The notes: generated by a model not told the origin, from the letters alone. Counted from the first letter of the stretch, positions 35,510 through 47,853 are shown. The stretch: DNA of 64,000 bases from Nymphaea colorata (GCF_008831285.2 NC_045144.1:8347886-8411885), one strand, 5' to 3'. Made by a program: numbers and translations.

Positions 35510-36070
35510 TACTTAAATTCAATTATTTGTCGTCTTTTCTGTCATCATTAAATCATTATTTTATTTTCTCTGTCTAGGCGTCTTTTGCGTCTTCTTATAA
35601 TTTTCTCATTTACTTTATTTTTACCTAAATTTGAGGATTTTGAAAAACAAAATTGCCAAGATTTTACTGAGAGAAACACCTTTGCTGAAAATACCCGAGA
35701 AGAATCTCGCTTTTAAAGCCTGGGAATAATATTTGTCGCTGTGGTGGTAATTCACTTCATTAACGAAAAAAATAAGAAAATAACTTGCTTTCGCATTTTA
35801 AACTTAAATTAAATTATTTATTGTCTTTGCTGTCATCATTACAACATTATTTTATTTTCTTTATCTGGTATCTTTTGTGTCTTCTTATAAGTTTCTCGTT
35901 TACTTTATTTTTACCTAAATTTTAGGATTTTTCATTTTTAAAAAATTGCTAACGTTTTCCTGAAAAATACCAGATAGGAATCTCGCTGTTAAAGCCCGAG
36001 AATAATATTTGTTGCTGTAGTCGTAAGTCATTTTAACGAAAAAACTGATTAAGAAAAGGACTTGCTTTTT
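35510..36070. repeat. Tandem duplication, two ~270-290 bp units
   Basis: Unit 1 (about 35510-35797) and unit 2 (about 35806-36070) share long blocks in order: TTATTTTATTTTCT, TTTACTTTATTTTTACCTAA, AGAATCTCGCT-like sequence, AATAATATTTGT(C/T)GCTG and ACTTGCTTT. Divergence is perhaps 10-15%. A shorter third echo lies just upstream (about 35390-35460). No coding capacity. Confidence 0.75.
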
Positions 36071-36533
36071 CAGCCTCATATCTGTATATGCTTCAAATTG
36101 TGTTCATGTTATCACCTTGTCATGCATGAATTTGCCATCCAAATCTCCGATCAATTCTCTGTGATTTTACATGCAAATGGTAGGCCTCCGTATCCATAGT
36201 GGAACTTTGGTGTCTGGAATCCATGAGACCAACAAAAATTGTGATTGCAAACAGGAAGGTAAACTTACACAAGGCACCGTACTCATTGATGGCTAACAGC
36301 CTAGTGTCTCGAGACATGGATCATTTTTGCTGGTTCATAAATATTTATTCTCATACATGTGTCAAGCTACGGATGGTTTTACATGATCTTGTAACATCCT
36401 GTAAAATTTTGCAGCACCTCGTAATTAGTGCACTTGAAGGACTATGCCACACCGGTACTGACCCAGTACGGTATCGATATGGGTACTGGTACGTTGGGTA
36501 TGGTCTGACTTTGGTCAAAATAACATACTCAGG

Positions 36534-36535
<2 letters not shown>

Positions 36536-36573
<38 letters not shown>
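36536..36573. repeat. (TA)n microsatellite
   Basis: A pure TA tract of about 38 bases, flanked by degenerate GTACTGGTAC/GTACCCATACC-like sequence (36450-36510 and 36620-36660). Confidence 0.95.
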
Positions 36574-36576
<3 letters not shown>

Positions 36577-37257
36577 CACACACGGCCGTCACCCATACTT
36601 AAGTTTTCTAAATGCTCCGTGCCGATTTGTACTGGCACCCATACCCGTACCTCTACCTCTGTAACATAATTGAAGGAACTTATTTATAAAGAATTTAACT
36701 GTTCTCATAATTGGTTCATGCCTAGGAATTTCCACGAAATGTACTTCCCATGTATGGGTAACACATTGCTTTTTCCTTCCATTTGAAATATTACTTTTGA
36801 GCTGCCAAAAAAAGTCAGGAGCCTCGTCTCTCACTCCCTCTTAGCATTTTGAGTAACCTTAATTGTCTTCACTTTGAAAATGTATAATATGTAAACCACC
36901 ATTCCCAGTATTTATTACCATATGATTGTTTAAGCGAATATCAAATATCAATATATCAACTGGCATCAACCATGGAAAAATGTGCTTAATTGTGGTTCTG
37001 TATCACCTAATTCTTGTAAATAATGAAGCTGGATTTTATCTTTTTGACTTTAGTTTTTTTATTCAGATAGAATTTTGATCTAATTTGATGTCACTTCATC
37101 AGATGTCCTCATCAATGTAGTTGTTGTGCTTGGTCTGACACAGTGACACAGCTTTTTCTTCTATTAGGAGGTTAAATGTGGATGAGTTACATTATTAACC
37201 ACATCTGAGCAAATTCCTCACAAGAGTGAGCTAGACTTGAGACTATAGTGGTAATGG

Positions 37258-37259
<2 letters not shown>

Positions 37260-37308
<49 letters not shown>
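37260..37308. repeat. (TA)n microsatellite at the edge of repeat E copy 2
   Basis: A pure TA tract of 49 bases immediately upstream of dispersed repeat E copy 2. Confidence 0.95.
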
Positions 37309-37309
<1 letters not shown>

Positions 37310-37311
<2 letters not shown>

Positions 37312-37565
37312 TTTAATGAAATATATATATATATAATATAAATAATATATAAATATAATTAACCATAATAAAATATTAGAATTATGTATCAAAATCAATA
37401 AAATTAATATTAAAAAATTCTTATCGTGCCGAACTGGGCTTAGTTGGGCCCACCCAGGCCAGCCCGATAAGTTATCAGGCCAGTCAGGTGCCTTTTTTCT
37501 TGCTCGAGCCCGAGCCCGAGTTGGGCCAGGTACTGGGTACTCGTCCCAATGCCTAGGCTTAGGTC
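37310..37565. repeat. Dispersed repeat E, copy 2 (MITE-like)
   Basis: Same order of blocks as 33400-33745, same orientation, with the AT-rich centre followed by CCCGATAAGTTATCAGG and GGTGCC plus T run. The two copies differ by substitutions and small indels. Confidence 0.55.
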
Positions 37566-38847
37566 AAAGATTTGAATTTTTTGATCTGGTTATAAAACTA
37601 CACATCTTGAACTTTTTTTTTTCGATGTACACATCCTGAACTTAAGAAGAAGATCTGCATATTCTTTCTCCAAAATAGAGTGTTGTTACCCTGTTTACTT
37701 TAAGGAAGTGTTTTTTTTTTTGGGTGGGGGGAGAGAGGGGTTGGGGCACCTTTAGGAAGGGAAATTAAAATGCACTGCAAGATGGCCTACTTATTGTTTT
37801 TCTTTTCCCTGATATTAGTATTTTTATGAAGGAGATTTGGGGTCTGAAGTTCATTCCTTTAATGAGCTTGAGATGGTTGGCAGCCAAGGATTCTCATAAG
37901 TACCATTTTGTGTGATTTGTCTCAAGAGTACCAAGCTATGTTTTAATAGACAGGGATTTGTAATACAGGTAAGGATGCAATATTATGGAAACGTTGGGTA
38001 CGGGTTGCACATTCAGTCACACATGTATGTATGTATGGATCTCAGACTTGGGATGAAAACCAGGTTTAGAACCTTGGTGTGGCCCACAAGTGGGTTGCCT
38101 CAAATGATACCGGGTGTGGTGTAATATGGTGAATGCATTGTCGCAAAGAAGAAACTTTTGGGGATTGTGGACCCAAAAGAGATGAACAAAGATATATAGA
38201 GATACATCAGAATGCTTCTTATAATAATAAAATTTAAGGTCTTATATCTGATAATGGCTAGCTTAAAATAGTGGGTAAAACTCCAAGCAAATATTATGGT
38301 TCTGCCGTATGTGCAGAATAAGAGAATATAGAAAACTTAAAAAGACAAAGGTCAAATTGAGTTTGGAAATGTTTAAAGAAGCATTACATGTGACTATCCT
38401 TTCTTTGTCTTTACAAGGTTCACGTCAGCATATGTAAATGTTTTCCCTCCACTTATGTCATTTTCTTTTTGTATTATCACCGATGATAAATGTATTATTT
38501 CCTATACATTTAAGTTACAGCATAAAACAACTTAATTCTTAATATATTAATGTCAACCTGATAGACAACATTCATTTTGTATTGAAACTTTTTCTCAACC
38601 TTTCAGATACTAGGATTTCATATCATTTAGTGAAGACTAATATTATCATCCTACTAACTGAGATTTTATGCATATAGGTTCAAATTTTAGTTCATGTTGA
38701 AGACATTGCAATTATGTCATAACTCATAGAAATGTTTTTCTTAACTAAAATGATTCAAACTGGTTGTGCATGTAAAGGTACTGCTACTTCTTTGGTTTTA
38801 CGGTGCTTGTCTATTTCTGCAGACTGTAACATGCCATTTCTCACCAG
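37566..38847. other. Spacer upstream of callose synthase copy C
   Basis: AT-rich, no recognised exon. The first callose synthase exon, which should encode the extreme N-terminus, was not found, although it is normally short and poorly conserved and could be missed. Confidence 0.45.
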
Positions 38848-40387
38848 GTCGTTTTCATGCATTTGAGATGGCACCTAAGTTGGATTCTACATCAGCTGGA
38901 CGAAGAGTTCGCCAATTTAAGACAGCACTTCTGCTCAGGCAAGAAAAGGCGAGTGTTATAAACCTGTCATTCAGGAAAAATTTTATTGCTTCGTCATCAT
39001 CTCTTTATCTGTCTATGTTTTAACTGTGAAGTGCTATATTCATAAAGGATGAAAAAGAAGGGCCAAAGCCTACAAAAGCATATGCACGAGAAATTCAAAA
39101 ATTCTACAAGGGGTTTTATGAGAAGAATATTAAGGAACAACTTCATAAGAGAACTCCGTAATTTTCTTGTCTTAATGTTGAGTTGATAAAAAAGTAGTAA
39201 GTTATTGTCCGTGAAATGCAGGGACAATTGTCTGATTTTCAGCACCTTTTTTTTTTGGTGAAAATTGTAGTGACGAGATGGCAAAAAACTGTCAGATTGC
39301 ATCTGTTCTATATGATGTCCTTGAAAACCTGGTAGCTAAAGACAAAATCATTGAGGAGGTCTGCCTATGAAGTATAACTTTCCTTTAACTTGCCATTTCT
39401 CTTATATGAAAGTGAAAAATGCATTCCATGTACTAATATTCTGTAATTTTCAGATTTTAAAGTATGCTTTAGTAGTTGAGAAAATAAGGGAGCAGTATGT
39501 ACCATATAACATTCTTCCCCTTCATGCAGTTGCTACCACTCCTCCAATAATGAACGTGCCTGAGGTTTGTCTTGCATTTATTACCTAGTTGCTGTAAAAT
39601 ATGTTGGTTCATAACAGTTAGTTCTGACTCCAAATTTCTTTAGTACTTGTCTTCTTTGTGTCTATTACTCTTTTATAGCATTTCTAGTATCGGTCATGCT
39701 AATATTACCTAACTTCTGTTGGGTAGATAAAAGCTGCAGTTCATGCTTTGAAAAAAAATTCACGGTCTTCCTTGGCTTTAATCTTTTGTTCATACTGCAT
39801 ATCATGATTGTAGTAGACAAGATCTTGATTATTTGATTGACTTTGATCAATTTTTGGATTTCAGGTACTGTAAGCCCTGATGATTTGAATGGTTTTCACT
39901 AATCTCAATCTGTAAATTTTTGATGTGGAATTATATTGAAACTTAATAATAGTTTATGTCATGAAGAAATCCAATGTGGAGAACCAAAGAGAACACCTAG
40001 TTTTGTTACTGGAAAATGTTGCAACACAAAATAAATATCATCAGGAGTCTAACCTGGTAAGTTTTTCAGTAATCTGTCTCTGTCCTCAGACCATTATCCA
40101 GTATGTACAGAATCATTTTTCCAAGTTCAACTCAAATTTATCATGATTATCAATGGCAGATAGATGACAACACTCTGAAATATTTAATGGGCAAAATATT
40201 TAAGAACTATTATGGATGGTGTGCCTATCTGCATCAGAAACGACATATCAAGTGACAGGCTTTATTAGAGGCATTATTTCAAAAAATAAAGTATTTTCTG
40301 TTGTAATGTCTAACAGAGAAAACATGTGTCAAACTCCAACCTTTTTGACCCTCAAACACATTTTTTTTCTAACATAAAGTATTGAAG

Positions 40388-43356
40388 TGTGACGACACAA
40401 CAATTCAAAAGAAGGAGCTATGCTATTCAAAACAATGGGGCGAACTTTCATTCATATAACAACTTTGATTCATACAAAATCACATATAAGTGGATGACAA
40501 AAATGCCCCAAAACATATAATTGATGTCTAACAAAAACAAGACATCAGCACAATCAAAATAAAACGCGCCAGCACTACAAAAGACCCAAAACCTCCCCAG
40601 TAGGACGTGAGTAAAACCATCTGCTCAACCTGCTGCCCTTGGTCCACCAAAACATGAAAAAATGAAACAACAGAAAGCTTAGCCTTCGCAGTATGACAAC
40701 AAGCCAGGAAAATTTCAAACCCTCTTAGGTAAGACTCAAATCTGAGAACAATCATAAAAACAATATATCATCTTGTCGTGTCAGGGCATAACCACATCAT
40801 TTGTCAAGAAAACCCCTAACATAGACCACGACATGTAAAGATCACTCAAGGGCCACAGTAACACAATATCAATCACATGCAAGACATACTTAACATTTCA
40901 TTCACATACTTTCATTTTCATTAGCTTTAGTGAATTGACAGTTCCTGTAGGTGCAAACGCAGACACGTGCACACCATGGGTGGCCCATAGCCGAGGGACA
41001 ACCCCCGTGGTGGCCCATAACGGTATGGATCCATTCATCCGCTGCAATAGTAGAGCACTCATCCATGGGTGTGTGAATTCTACGGAGAGATACTCAGCCT
41101 TTCCTATGACACCCAGGTTGGGAAGGCGGGAGCCCAACACTCCAAGCACAACACACAACAATACCCTGGGGCCTTGCACCGCCTGTGCTCCGAACAGGCG
41201 AGACTAGTGGCGAAAGCGGGACGTTCCCAAACACATTGACACAGCCCACTGGCCTCTCATCTCTTATTCTTATATTATTATCATTACAAATGCACATTCA
41301 CAAAATAACTGGCTAGCTCATGAAGTTGGTTCACTTCACGAGTGCTCCCACACCTCCAATTGCCTCCACACGAGGCCTACATATAATATTAACAGGCATA
41401 GTTAGCCGTCATACAATATGAGTACAATTACCCTCCAATTAATTCATTTGCATCATTGTTCGTGGCAATGTGTATGCAACAAAACACAACATTCACATCA
41501 ATTATCACAATAATCACATCTTTGAGAAACTTAGCCAAACCACAGAGAGTAGTCTCGATCTGTGATGGGCTCGTAGCTGTCCTATGCAGTTATCATTCTA
41601 GGATGCTTTCTAATGCACAATTGGGGTCGAAAAGACACTCGACTCGATACCCCACCTCATCTATCCTAAATAGTTATCAATTCTAGCATGCACATGTAAA
41701 TGCGTAACATTTTCAAAACATGCTTCTAATAGCCATTCAAAGCAAATCATATCATATATCAAACCATTTGCATGCATACACAAAATCGTTCACAAAACAA
41801 TCCATCAATCACATCACAATCCTACGATCTCATGATCCTAAGAACAAACATTCACACATTTGCCCAGGCAGGGATTTGTCTGGAATGCTGCCATACCTGT
41901 CGCGCACCTACAAAACTCTTCAAAATGCCTCGAGCTTCGAAACTGGTTGCTGAAGGTCTACGGGACGTGCTCGGTGTACCTGCAGACATAATCACAAGAT
42001 AAATTTCTACTAGTTACCTTTACGATCCAAACAAACATAAAACAAAATCATAGAGGCATATGTCGTCGCCTCAAGAAGGTGTCGACGGGTAGTGTCGACC
42101 TACAAGCCCTCCAATAGGTCTCCTCCTAACCTCTTGACGTTGCCACCAAACATCAAAAATCACTGTTTTGATCAATCCATCACAACCCAATTCTCATTTG
42201 CTTTTTTTAGTCGAGACGCCAACCCCATAGTCATATCCAACTTATGCATGCTTTCCCCTCGGACTCCAAAATACACCCGTTTACAAAAGCATGTGCCACG
42301 TGCTCACTAAGACGGTTCTAAACTTTCCCCACAACATCACAATCTCTACCATGCTTCCCAATTGCTTTGAAAATCAACACCTCAAGCTTAAAAGATCAAT
42401 ATATACATGAATCATCGCTTCTCCAACATAATTCTAAACTTTTCCCAAAAAACAAAGTCGCTAACATGCATCCCTAAACATCAAATTCTAATTCTAGCAT
42501 GCTCAAACAATAATTATATGTACTCCAAAGGAAAATATACAATAAAATAAGCTCAATTACGCCCTGTTCACCCCAAATCAAGAGTCTAGACTGCTGCAAT
42601 CCTTCCGGCAGCCACATCACGAGTCTAAGTGTCTTCAAGCGGCTAAAATTTCTCACTGCCACCTCCACCAATGCCTTAAAGTCGCTGCTATGAGGGGGAA
42701 GACAAGTCCCCAAGCTGAAATCCGACCAAAAAATCATAAATAGGGTGAGCTTTTGCAAAAGAGGGGTCAAAAGGGAAAATCTGCCGTTAGAAGAAGGGAA
42801 ATTTGCCGTGAGTATGAGGTTTGGCTGAGGGTGAGAGAAGAGAGAGAGAGCAGGTGCTAGGGAGCGAGGGTGCTGACAGAGAGAAGTGAGCGTGGGCTGA
42901 GTGTGCTTGAGCAGAGAACGTGGGTGAGGGAGGCGCTGACAGAGGGAAGTGAGCAGAGCAGAGAGAGCGCAAGAGAGATGAGAGTGTGCAAAGAGGGAAA
43001 GAGAGATCATGCGAGCAAAGGGAGGGCACTGGTGGAGAGGAGAGGAGGCTGCGCAAGAGGGAGGAGGTGAAGAAAGAAGAGGAAGGAGGAGGTGAAGAAA
43101 GAAGAGGAAGGAGGAGGCAGAGTGAAGTCAGAAGTCTCACCTGAGCACCACCGCCGCCGTTCTCGTCGCCGCCCAGCACCTCCGTCGTCTTCTTCTTCCT
43201 TGCGTTGGCACGAGAAGCAACAGAGGGGGGTCTGTGAGGAAGACGAGGGAGAAGAGGGAAAGACGAGGGAGGAGAGGGCGTCGGGCTCACACGCGGGTGG
43301 AGCTTGGGTTCGGGTCTGGACCTTGACCCGACCCGGCCTGCATATGCCGAGCGTTA
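40388..43356 (-). mobile_element. Candidate solo LTR or LTR fragment inside callose synthase copy C
   Basis: Read on the minus strand the block starts TGTAACGCTCGG at 43356, a form common for plant gypsy LTRs. It ends in ...CA at 40388 (TGTGACG on the + strand). It has no coding frame of a known family; the long frames at 42474-43290 are purine-rich artefacts. AACATGTGTC occurs on both sides (40321-40330 and 43358-43367), but is too long for an LTR target duplication. The ends are inferred from TG..CA termini only. Confidence 0.4.
43065..43114. repeat. Perfect 25-bp tandem duplication, purine-rich
   Basis: Two identical 25-bp units starting AGGTGAAGAAAGAAG, within a GA-rich stretch of the LTR-like block. 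Confidence 0.9.
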
Positions 43357-44765
43357 CAACATGTGTCTATTTTTTTCCTCTTGACAACAACACATCAAAT
43401 GCTAGGGACAAACAACAGATGTAGCTTTTTTATATAGGACTTCATCTTCTTATCTGGGATGAAGCTGCAAATCTCCGATTCATGCCTGAATGTCTCTACT
43501 ACATATTTCACCATGTATGGCTTCTATACTAACATACAATTTTAAATGTATGTTTTTGTCTGCTTATTTAGATTGGTGAAGTTTATGAGCAGTATGACTA
43601 TCAATGCAGCTTGTGCGACTGAACTGCCATACTTCAGTGTGAGCAAATAAATGAGATGCTAGCAGCTAGTATGAGAGAAGAACACTGATACGTGTCTTTG
43701 GAAATAAATAGTTGAGATTTAGAATCATGTCATATACCTGAACTTTACATCTCAACTTTTCTACTAAAAGTTGAAAACAAATGGCCAAAATATACATTCT
43801 TGTGGAAGTGGATATATACTCTATGTTGCAACATAAAGGTTTTTGAAAGCCGTTGCTGATTGTGTCATATAGATACATCTACCCTATTTGTCACATGGTG
43901 ATGCGGTAGAAAATCCCCATGTGTTTGGCTCTTCTTGGTCATGATCACCTAGTGATGTACATGGCAGAAATCATAGTCGATGGCATTATCAATATTTTGT
44001 ATGAATACAATTTTGGAACAAGCTAGTAGTGGTTGCTAAATGTCATGATAATTTCAAATACTAGCATAAATGAAAAGTCACCTTATTGTTCTGGAATAGT
44101 CCCATGTCTTAGAGAAGTTAAGTTGTTTAATGTTCTGTGAGATATATGATGTTCGTCCTTTACTTCTTTCAAATTCTTTTGTGCTCATTTTTTTGTATTT
44201 TGTGAAGAACATGCTATAAACTATAAAGATCTTGTTGATCAGTGTGTCAAGGAAGATGGTAAAAATGAATCAACGAGAGTATCTGTATCAGATTCCCAGG
44301 AATGTGGCCCTCCATTCTGTTATTTGTTGCAATTAGTGAAAAGGCATCTTGACTTGCTTCCCATAAATGTGTAAGAGGAACTTTATTAAAAATATGCATA
44401 ATGCTTGACCTTTTCCTACTTTAAATTGCTAGCTGTCATCATCTCATGGATCAATGTTCTTCATATGCCAACCTCAATAATGTAGATTGCTTATTTTTGA
44501 ATTTATGTCATTGGCTTATGATGATAAGGTTTTATCTAGCTTTATCGCAGGTTGTTTCCATTGTTCATTTGTATGGAAGCTGATGACACAGAAGAAATTA
44601 ATCTTACCTTCCATTACAGTTATCTTCTCAACCTCCATCGTTTCATAACCGAAATATTTTGTTGGCTGCACTTTTTTGCAGATGGCCAACGAACTTAATG
44701 GACTTGTATGTGGAAATGTCTCTCAAGCTAGTGGGCAAAATCTGCAGACTTCAAGTCACCTTGTT

Positions 44766-45382
44766 CGTATACATTTTTATCCTTGTAATGCAAAAGATTA
44801 TTGCTTATGATGTCTAATGCTGGAGTTTGGAGCCTTAGAGGTTGATGAAAATGGGAATGATTAAAGGCGGTAACATTTCAATGCTATGCATGGTTCCGGT
44901 TTTAATACACACATGGATAAGATGTTCAAGAATGACAAGTGTCTAGAATAGCAATGTAACGAATTTAATAGGTACACATGCATGAAATAATTATTATTTG
45001 TTGGCGTGCTTGTAAACATAATTAAGTTTCTTTTGTTAAAGCTGTGTGCATATGGGTGTTCCAGCAGGCATTGATATTCCACATAATATTTTTATTACAA
45101 TGTCCAAGAAACAACTAGTAACAATAAGAAAGGATTAACCTTAACACCAACACGTACTAGTACTAGACTTATAGATCAAGGCTGTCATCCTCCATTTAAC
45201 CAACCTCTTAAAAGGGACCAGCTGAAAGGATATTTCCTAAATCTAGTAACAGGGGAATGGGACACGCCTACGCCGAGGGATGTCAACGTCAGTCTAACAT
45301 CAAAAGCAATTTATGAGTCAGTTGTCCACAAACACATATACCCATTTGCTAACACAAAAGTCTGGACAAAAAAACATGTGTT
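44766..45382. other. Spacer, no gene seen
   Basis: I looked for the next callose synthase exons downstream of 44765 and found none here. AT-rich, with no supported feature before the palindrome. Confidence 0.5.
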
Positions 45383-45409
45383 TACGCATTAATGCACTAT
45401 GCATACGTG

Positions 45410-45492
<83 letters not shown>

Positions 45493-45519
45493 CACGTATG
45501 CATAGTGCATTAATGCGTA
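45383..45519. repeat. 137-bp near-perfect palindrome with a (CA)(TA)(TG) core
   Basis: Two 28-base arms of unique sequence (45383-45410 and 45492-45519) are exact reverse complements; the left arm begins TACGCATTAATGCACTATGC. They enclose (AC)7, an AT tract with one TT irregularity at 45446-45447, and a matching (GT)n. The centre of symmetry is 45451. Unlike ordinary microsatellites, the symmetry extends into non-repetitive sequence. It could extrude as a cruciform or be a small foldback element. Confidence 0.95.
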
Positions 45520-47127
45520 TATATATAACTGAGCCCATATAACATATTCACAACAACCAAGGAAAAAAATGCTAATAGGTAGTGCAACTCAAATGCATCT
45601 GCAACAATAATCATGCAAACAGGTATATATCTAAAGCAGTTCAGACCTAGATTGTTTGGTTGCCACCAAAACACATGATTCCCATATTCATAACTGCTGG
45701 TGTATTTCAAGCATTGTTGTAGATGCATAAATTATCTTTCATTATGTATTTAAACTATACAATAAAATATAAAAAACAATGTTAGACTTACGTATGTTTA
45801 AGTAACTGGGTCAAGCTAAATTTGGATCCACATTGGAATCAAATATGTTTATAATAACGCACATATCCAAAATGCATGCATTCTCCAAACAAATCAAATT
45901 TAGTTCCAAACCCAAATATGAATAAGTTCTAAACAAGTGAAATCCGTATAGAAATCCATTTACGAGGCCCAAGATATCTATTTTAAAACAAGTTAAATCT
46001 GAATTCAGATAATACAACTTCAAAATATAAACTTTTGAACAAATTGAACCCAGAGTTGAAATCCACTGAAAGTGACAGAATATATAGATATATATTTTTA
46101 AAACAGTCGGACCCATTCTTGAAAATCAATTTTTACGACAATTAAAATAATACTTTTATCGATTTGTATCTAGATCCAAGTTTAATTAAAACTACGAAAG
46201 CTTCCATTTCACAACAAATTTAGATTTGGATCCAAATTTATTTGGATTAAAAAAAAAGTCGGATCGAAAGGTCAACACTTAAGAGAATGGAAGATTAGAA
46301 AATTGGACTAAAAATAATTCTAAAACCCAAGAATAGATGTGTCGCCCAACAAATAAACTAAAAACAATCAGCCCCTCTGTCGTCGCTAATGCAGCTTTGA
46401 CCTGTCCATATCCATCCATACTGGCCGTCGCTTTCCGTCCACCGCCGTTATCCGGCCCTCCTTTACTGGCATCGGGGGCTTAAGCACCAAACCCAAATCT
46501 CCCCAATATCTTATTGCGCGGGGAAACGAGAAAAAAAAGGATGGCAGCAGAGGCAGACGTCAAAACTCAACTCACATAATTGATCTTCAGGTAGTTAAGT
46601 CCTCCTCGATTCATTGCATCCCAACTAGAGAATTTAATTAATTGGATTTGGATCGATGAGCTTTGTTCTCTTTTTATTTATAAAACGGGGGCAGCAGAGA
46701 GATTGCCCGGAATAGTAAAAGGCGGTAGAGTTAATATTTTTTGTAGAGGCAGGAAAATGGGGCTGGTGGTGGTATTCATTAGCTGGCTAGCGGCCAGTTG
46801 TCTTGGGAAGGGCAGTCTCCATCAGACCTTGAAAACTGCTTTCCACAGCCGTGACTCGTACTGTTTTTAACATGTGTCGCGCAACAAATAAGCTAGATCA
46901 TTAAAAAAATTTGGTTAGATGAAGGTGTCATTCAAATGCCGACATGGTCATTAACCAGTGGGGGCATCTCATTGGGTCCAGCCTTGTTATAAGTATAGAA
47001 CATGCAGTTGCCCACACAGATTCACATGTGGCTATGTCGCTGATTCATTTTTTTAACCAATATTAATCTTAATCAATGCATGCATGAAGATGAAACATGG
47101 TTCCTTTTAAACCATTTTTCTCCTTAA
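45520..47127. other. Spacer, no gene seen
   Basis: From about 45820 to 46260 the sequence is degenerate GGATCCAAATTT-like. A GC-richer piece at 46380-46560 contains an ATG followed by only 12 codons before a stop. Nothing functional is supported. Confidence 0.5.
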
Positions 47128-47240
47128 TAACACGTCAAAAGGCTTAGCTAGTAAGGTGGGCGCCTACATGAGATGAGCGTACATGAGATGAGCGCACTGG
47201 AGCTTTTGTTCCTCACTCGTTCAAGTCCATCTGGTCTGCA
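47128..47240 (+). mobile_element. Possible tRNA-derived SINE fragment
   Basis: GGCTTAGCTAGTAAGG resembles a polymerase III A box and CGTTCAAGTCC near 47218-47228 resembles a B box. Their spacing (~75 bp) is longer than usual, in part because a 15-bp unit (TACATGAGATGAGCG) is tandemly duplicated at about 47166-47195. No poly(A) tail or target duplication was identified, so this is a weak call. Confidence 0.3.
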
Positions 47241-47853
47241 AAATTCAAATCAATTAATGTGTTATCATGTATTGGTTGGTCGGTTTGGGACTTTCAAGTC
47301 AATCTATGTTTCAAGACTTTGGCTTTGAAGGTGCTTTTGCTACAATTGGATTCGTCTCACTTTTGGTTATGACTTGAAGTTGACAATGCGCTATGACTGC
47401 TCCATGTCAAAGGCAGAACTTGAATTGCTTGCCAGTCTTGTCCCCTCAACACTTCCCAAACATAATTAAAATAAAAGCTCAACATTAATTTGTTATTTAT
47501 TTAGTCCTTCTGCAATCTTTATATTTATACCAACTTATACGATCAGCAATTTTTATATTTATTTAAACAAATGGACACTAATTTATCATCTTCTCCACCT
47601 TAAATGTCATATAAAATAAAACAAAATTTGGCATAATAGTGCCAATAAGTTTGATTAAAAACAATGAGAGATTAATGATAGAGAAGGAAAGGGAAGTAAA
47701 GATCTGTTACACAATTTGTTTAGATAGGAAGAAAGAAAAAGGAAAGCAATTCAAAGAGCTCACATAGATTTGGAGGAATGGCCATGACGCCATTGTCTTG
47801 ACCCAAAATTAAAAAAATAACCATTCTGCTACAAAGGTAATCTTGTTGGCATC

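Larger units (their letters stand above)
38848..44765 (+). pseudogene. Callose synthase (GT48) N-terminal part, copy C
   Basis: Nine exon-like blocks match the cytosolic N-terminal domain of plant callose synthase, in order: 38848-38949 (RFHAFEMAPKLD, GRRVRQFKT), 39048-39157 (AREIQKFYKGFYEKNIKE), 39271-39358 (QIASVLYDVLENL), 39454-39564 (QYVPYNILPLHA), 39727-39770 (IKAAVHALKK), 39967-40056 (VENQREHLVLLLENV), 40160-40253 (KIFKNYYGWCAYL), about 43370-43514 (IGLHLLIWDEAANLRFMPEC) and 44693-44765 (MANELNGLVCGNVS). Splice sites are mostly GT-AG and the first exons join in frame. TAG at 43422-43424 is in frame in the eighth block, and a ~3 kb LTR-like sequence separates blocks seven and eight. The gene stops near residue ~370 of ~1,900. 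Confidence 0.85.

Noticed and set aside
36199-36669. 156-codon frame ending in repeated Thr, Ser and Arg
   Set aside because: Runs through a TA microsatellite and degenerate GTACC repeats; no domain.
42474-43290. Two long minus-strand frames (178 and 167 codons) rich in Ser, Leu and Pro
   Set aside because: They come from a purine-rich, partly tandem-repeated LTR-like stretch; composition explains the lack of stops and there is no known domain.
40321-43367. 10-bp direct repeat AACATGTGTC as a Mutator-type target duplication
   Set aside because: The sequence between has no matching inverted ends; the TGTAACG..CA termini fit an LTR better.
44190-44370. Possible exon (about 50 open codons, CGPPFCYLLQLVKRHLDLLP) in the last intron of callose synthase copy C
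   Set aside because: It does not match callose synthase at this place and I cannot place it in any other family; left unannotated.
45313-45513. Frames of alternating Ile-Tyr and His-Thr
   Set aside because: Translation of dinucleotide microsatellite inside the palindrome, not protein.
46540-46600. Possible first exon of a gene (ATG in GC-richer context)
   Set aside because: The frame stops after 12 codons and no downstream exon was found.
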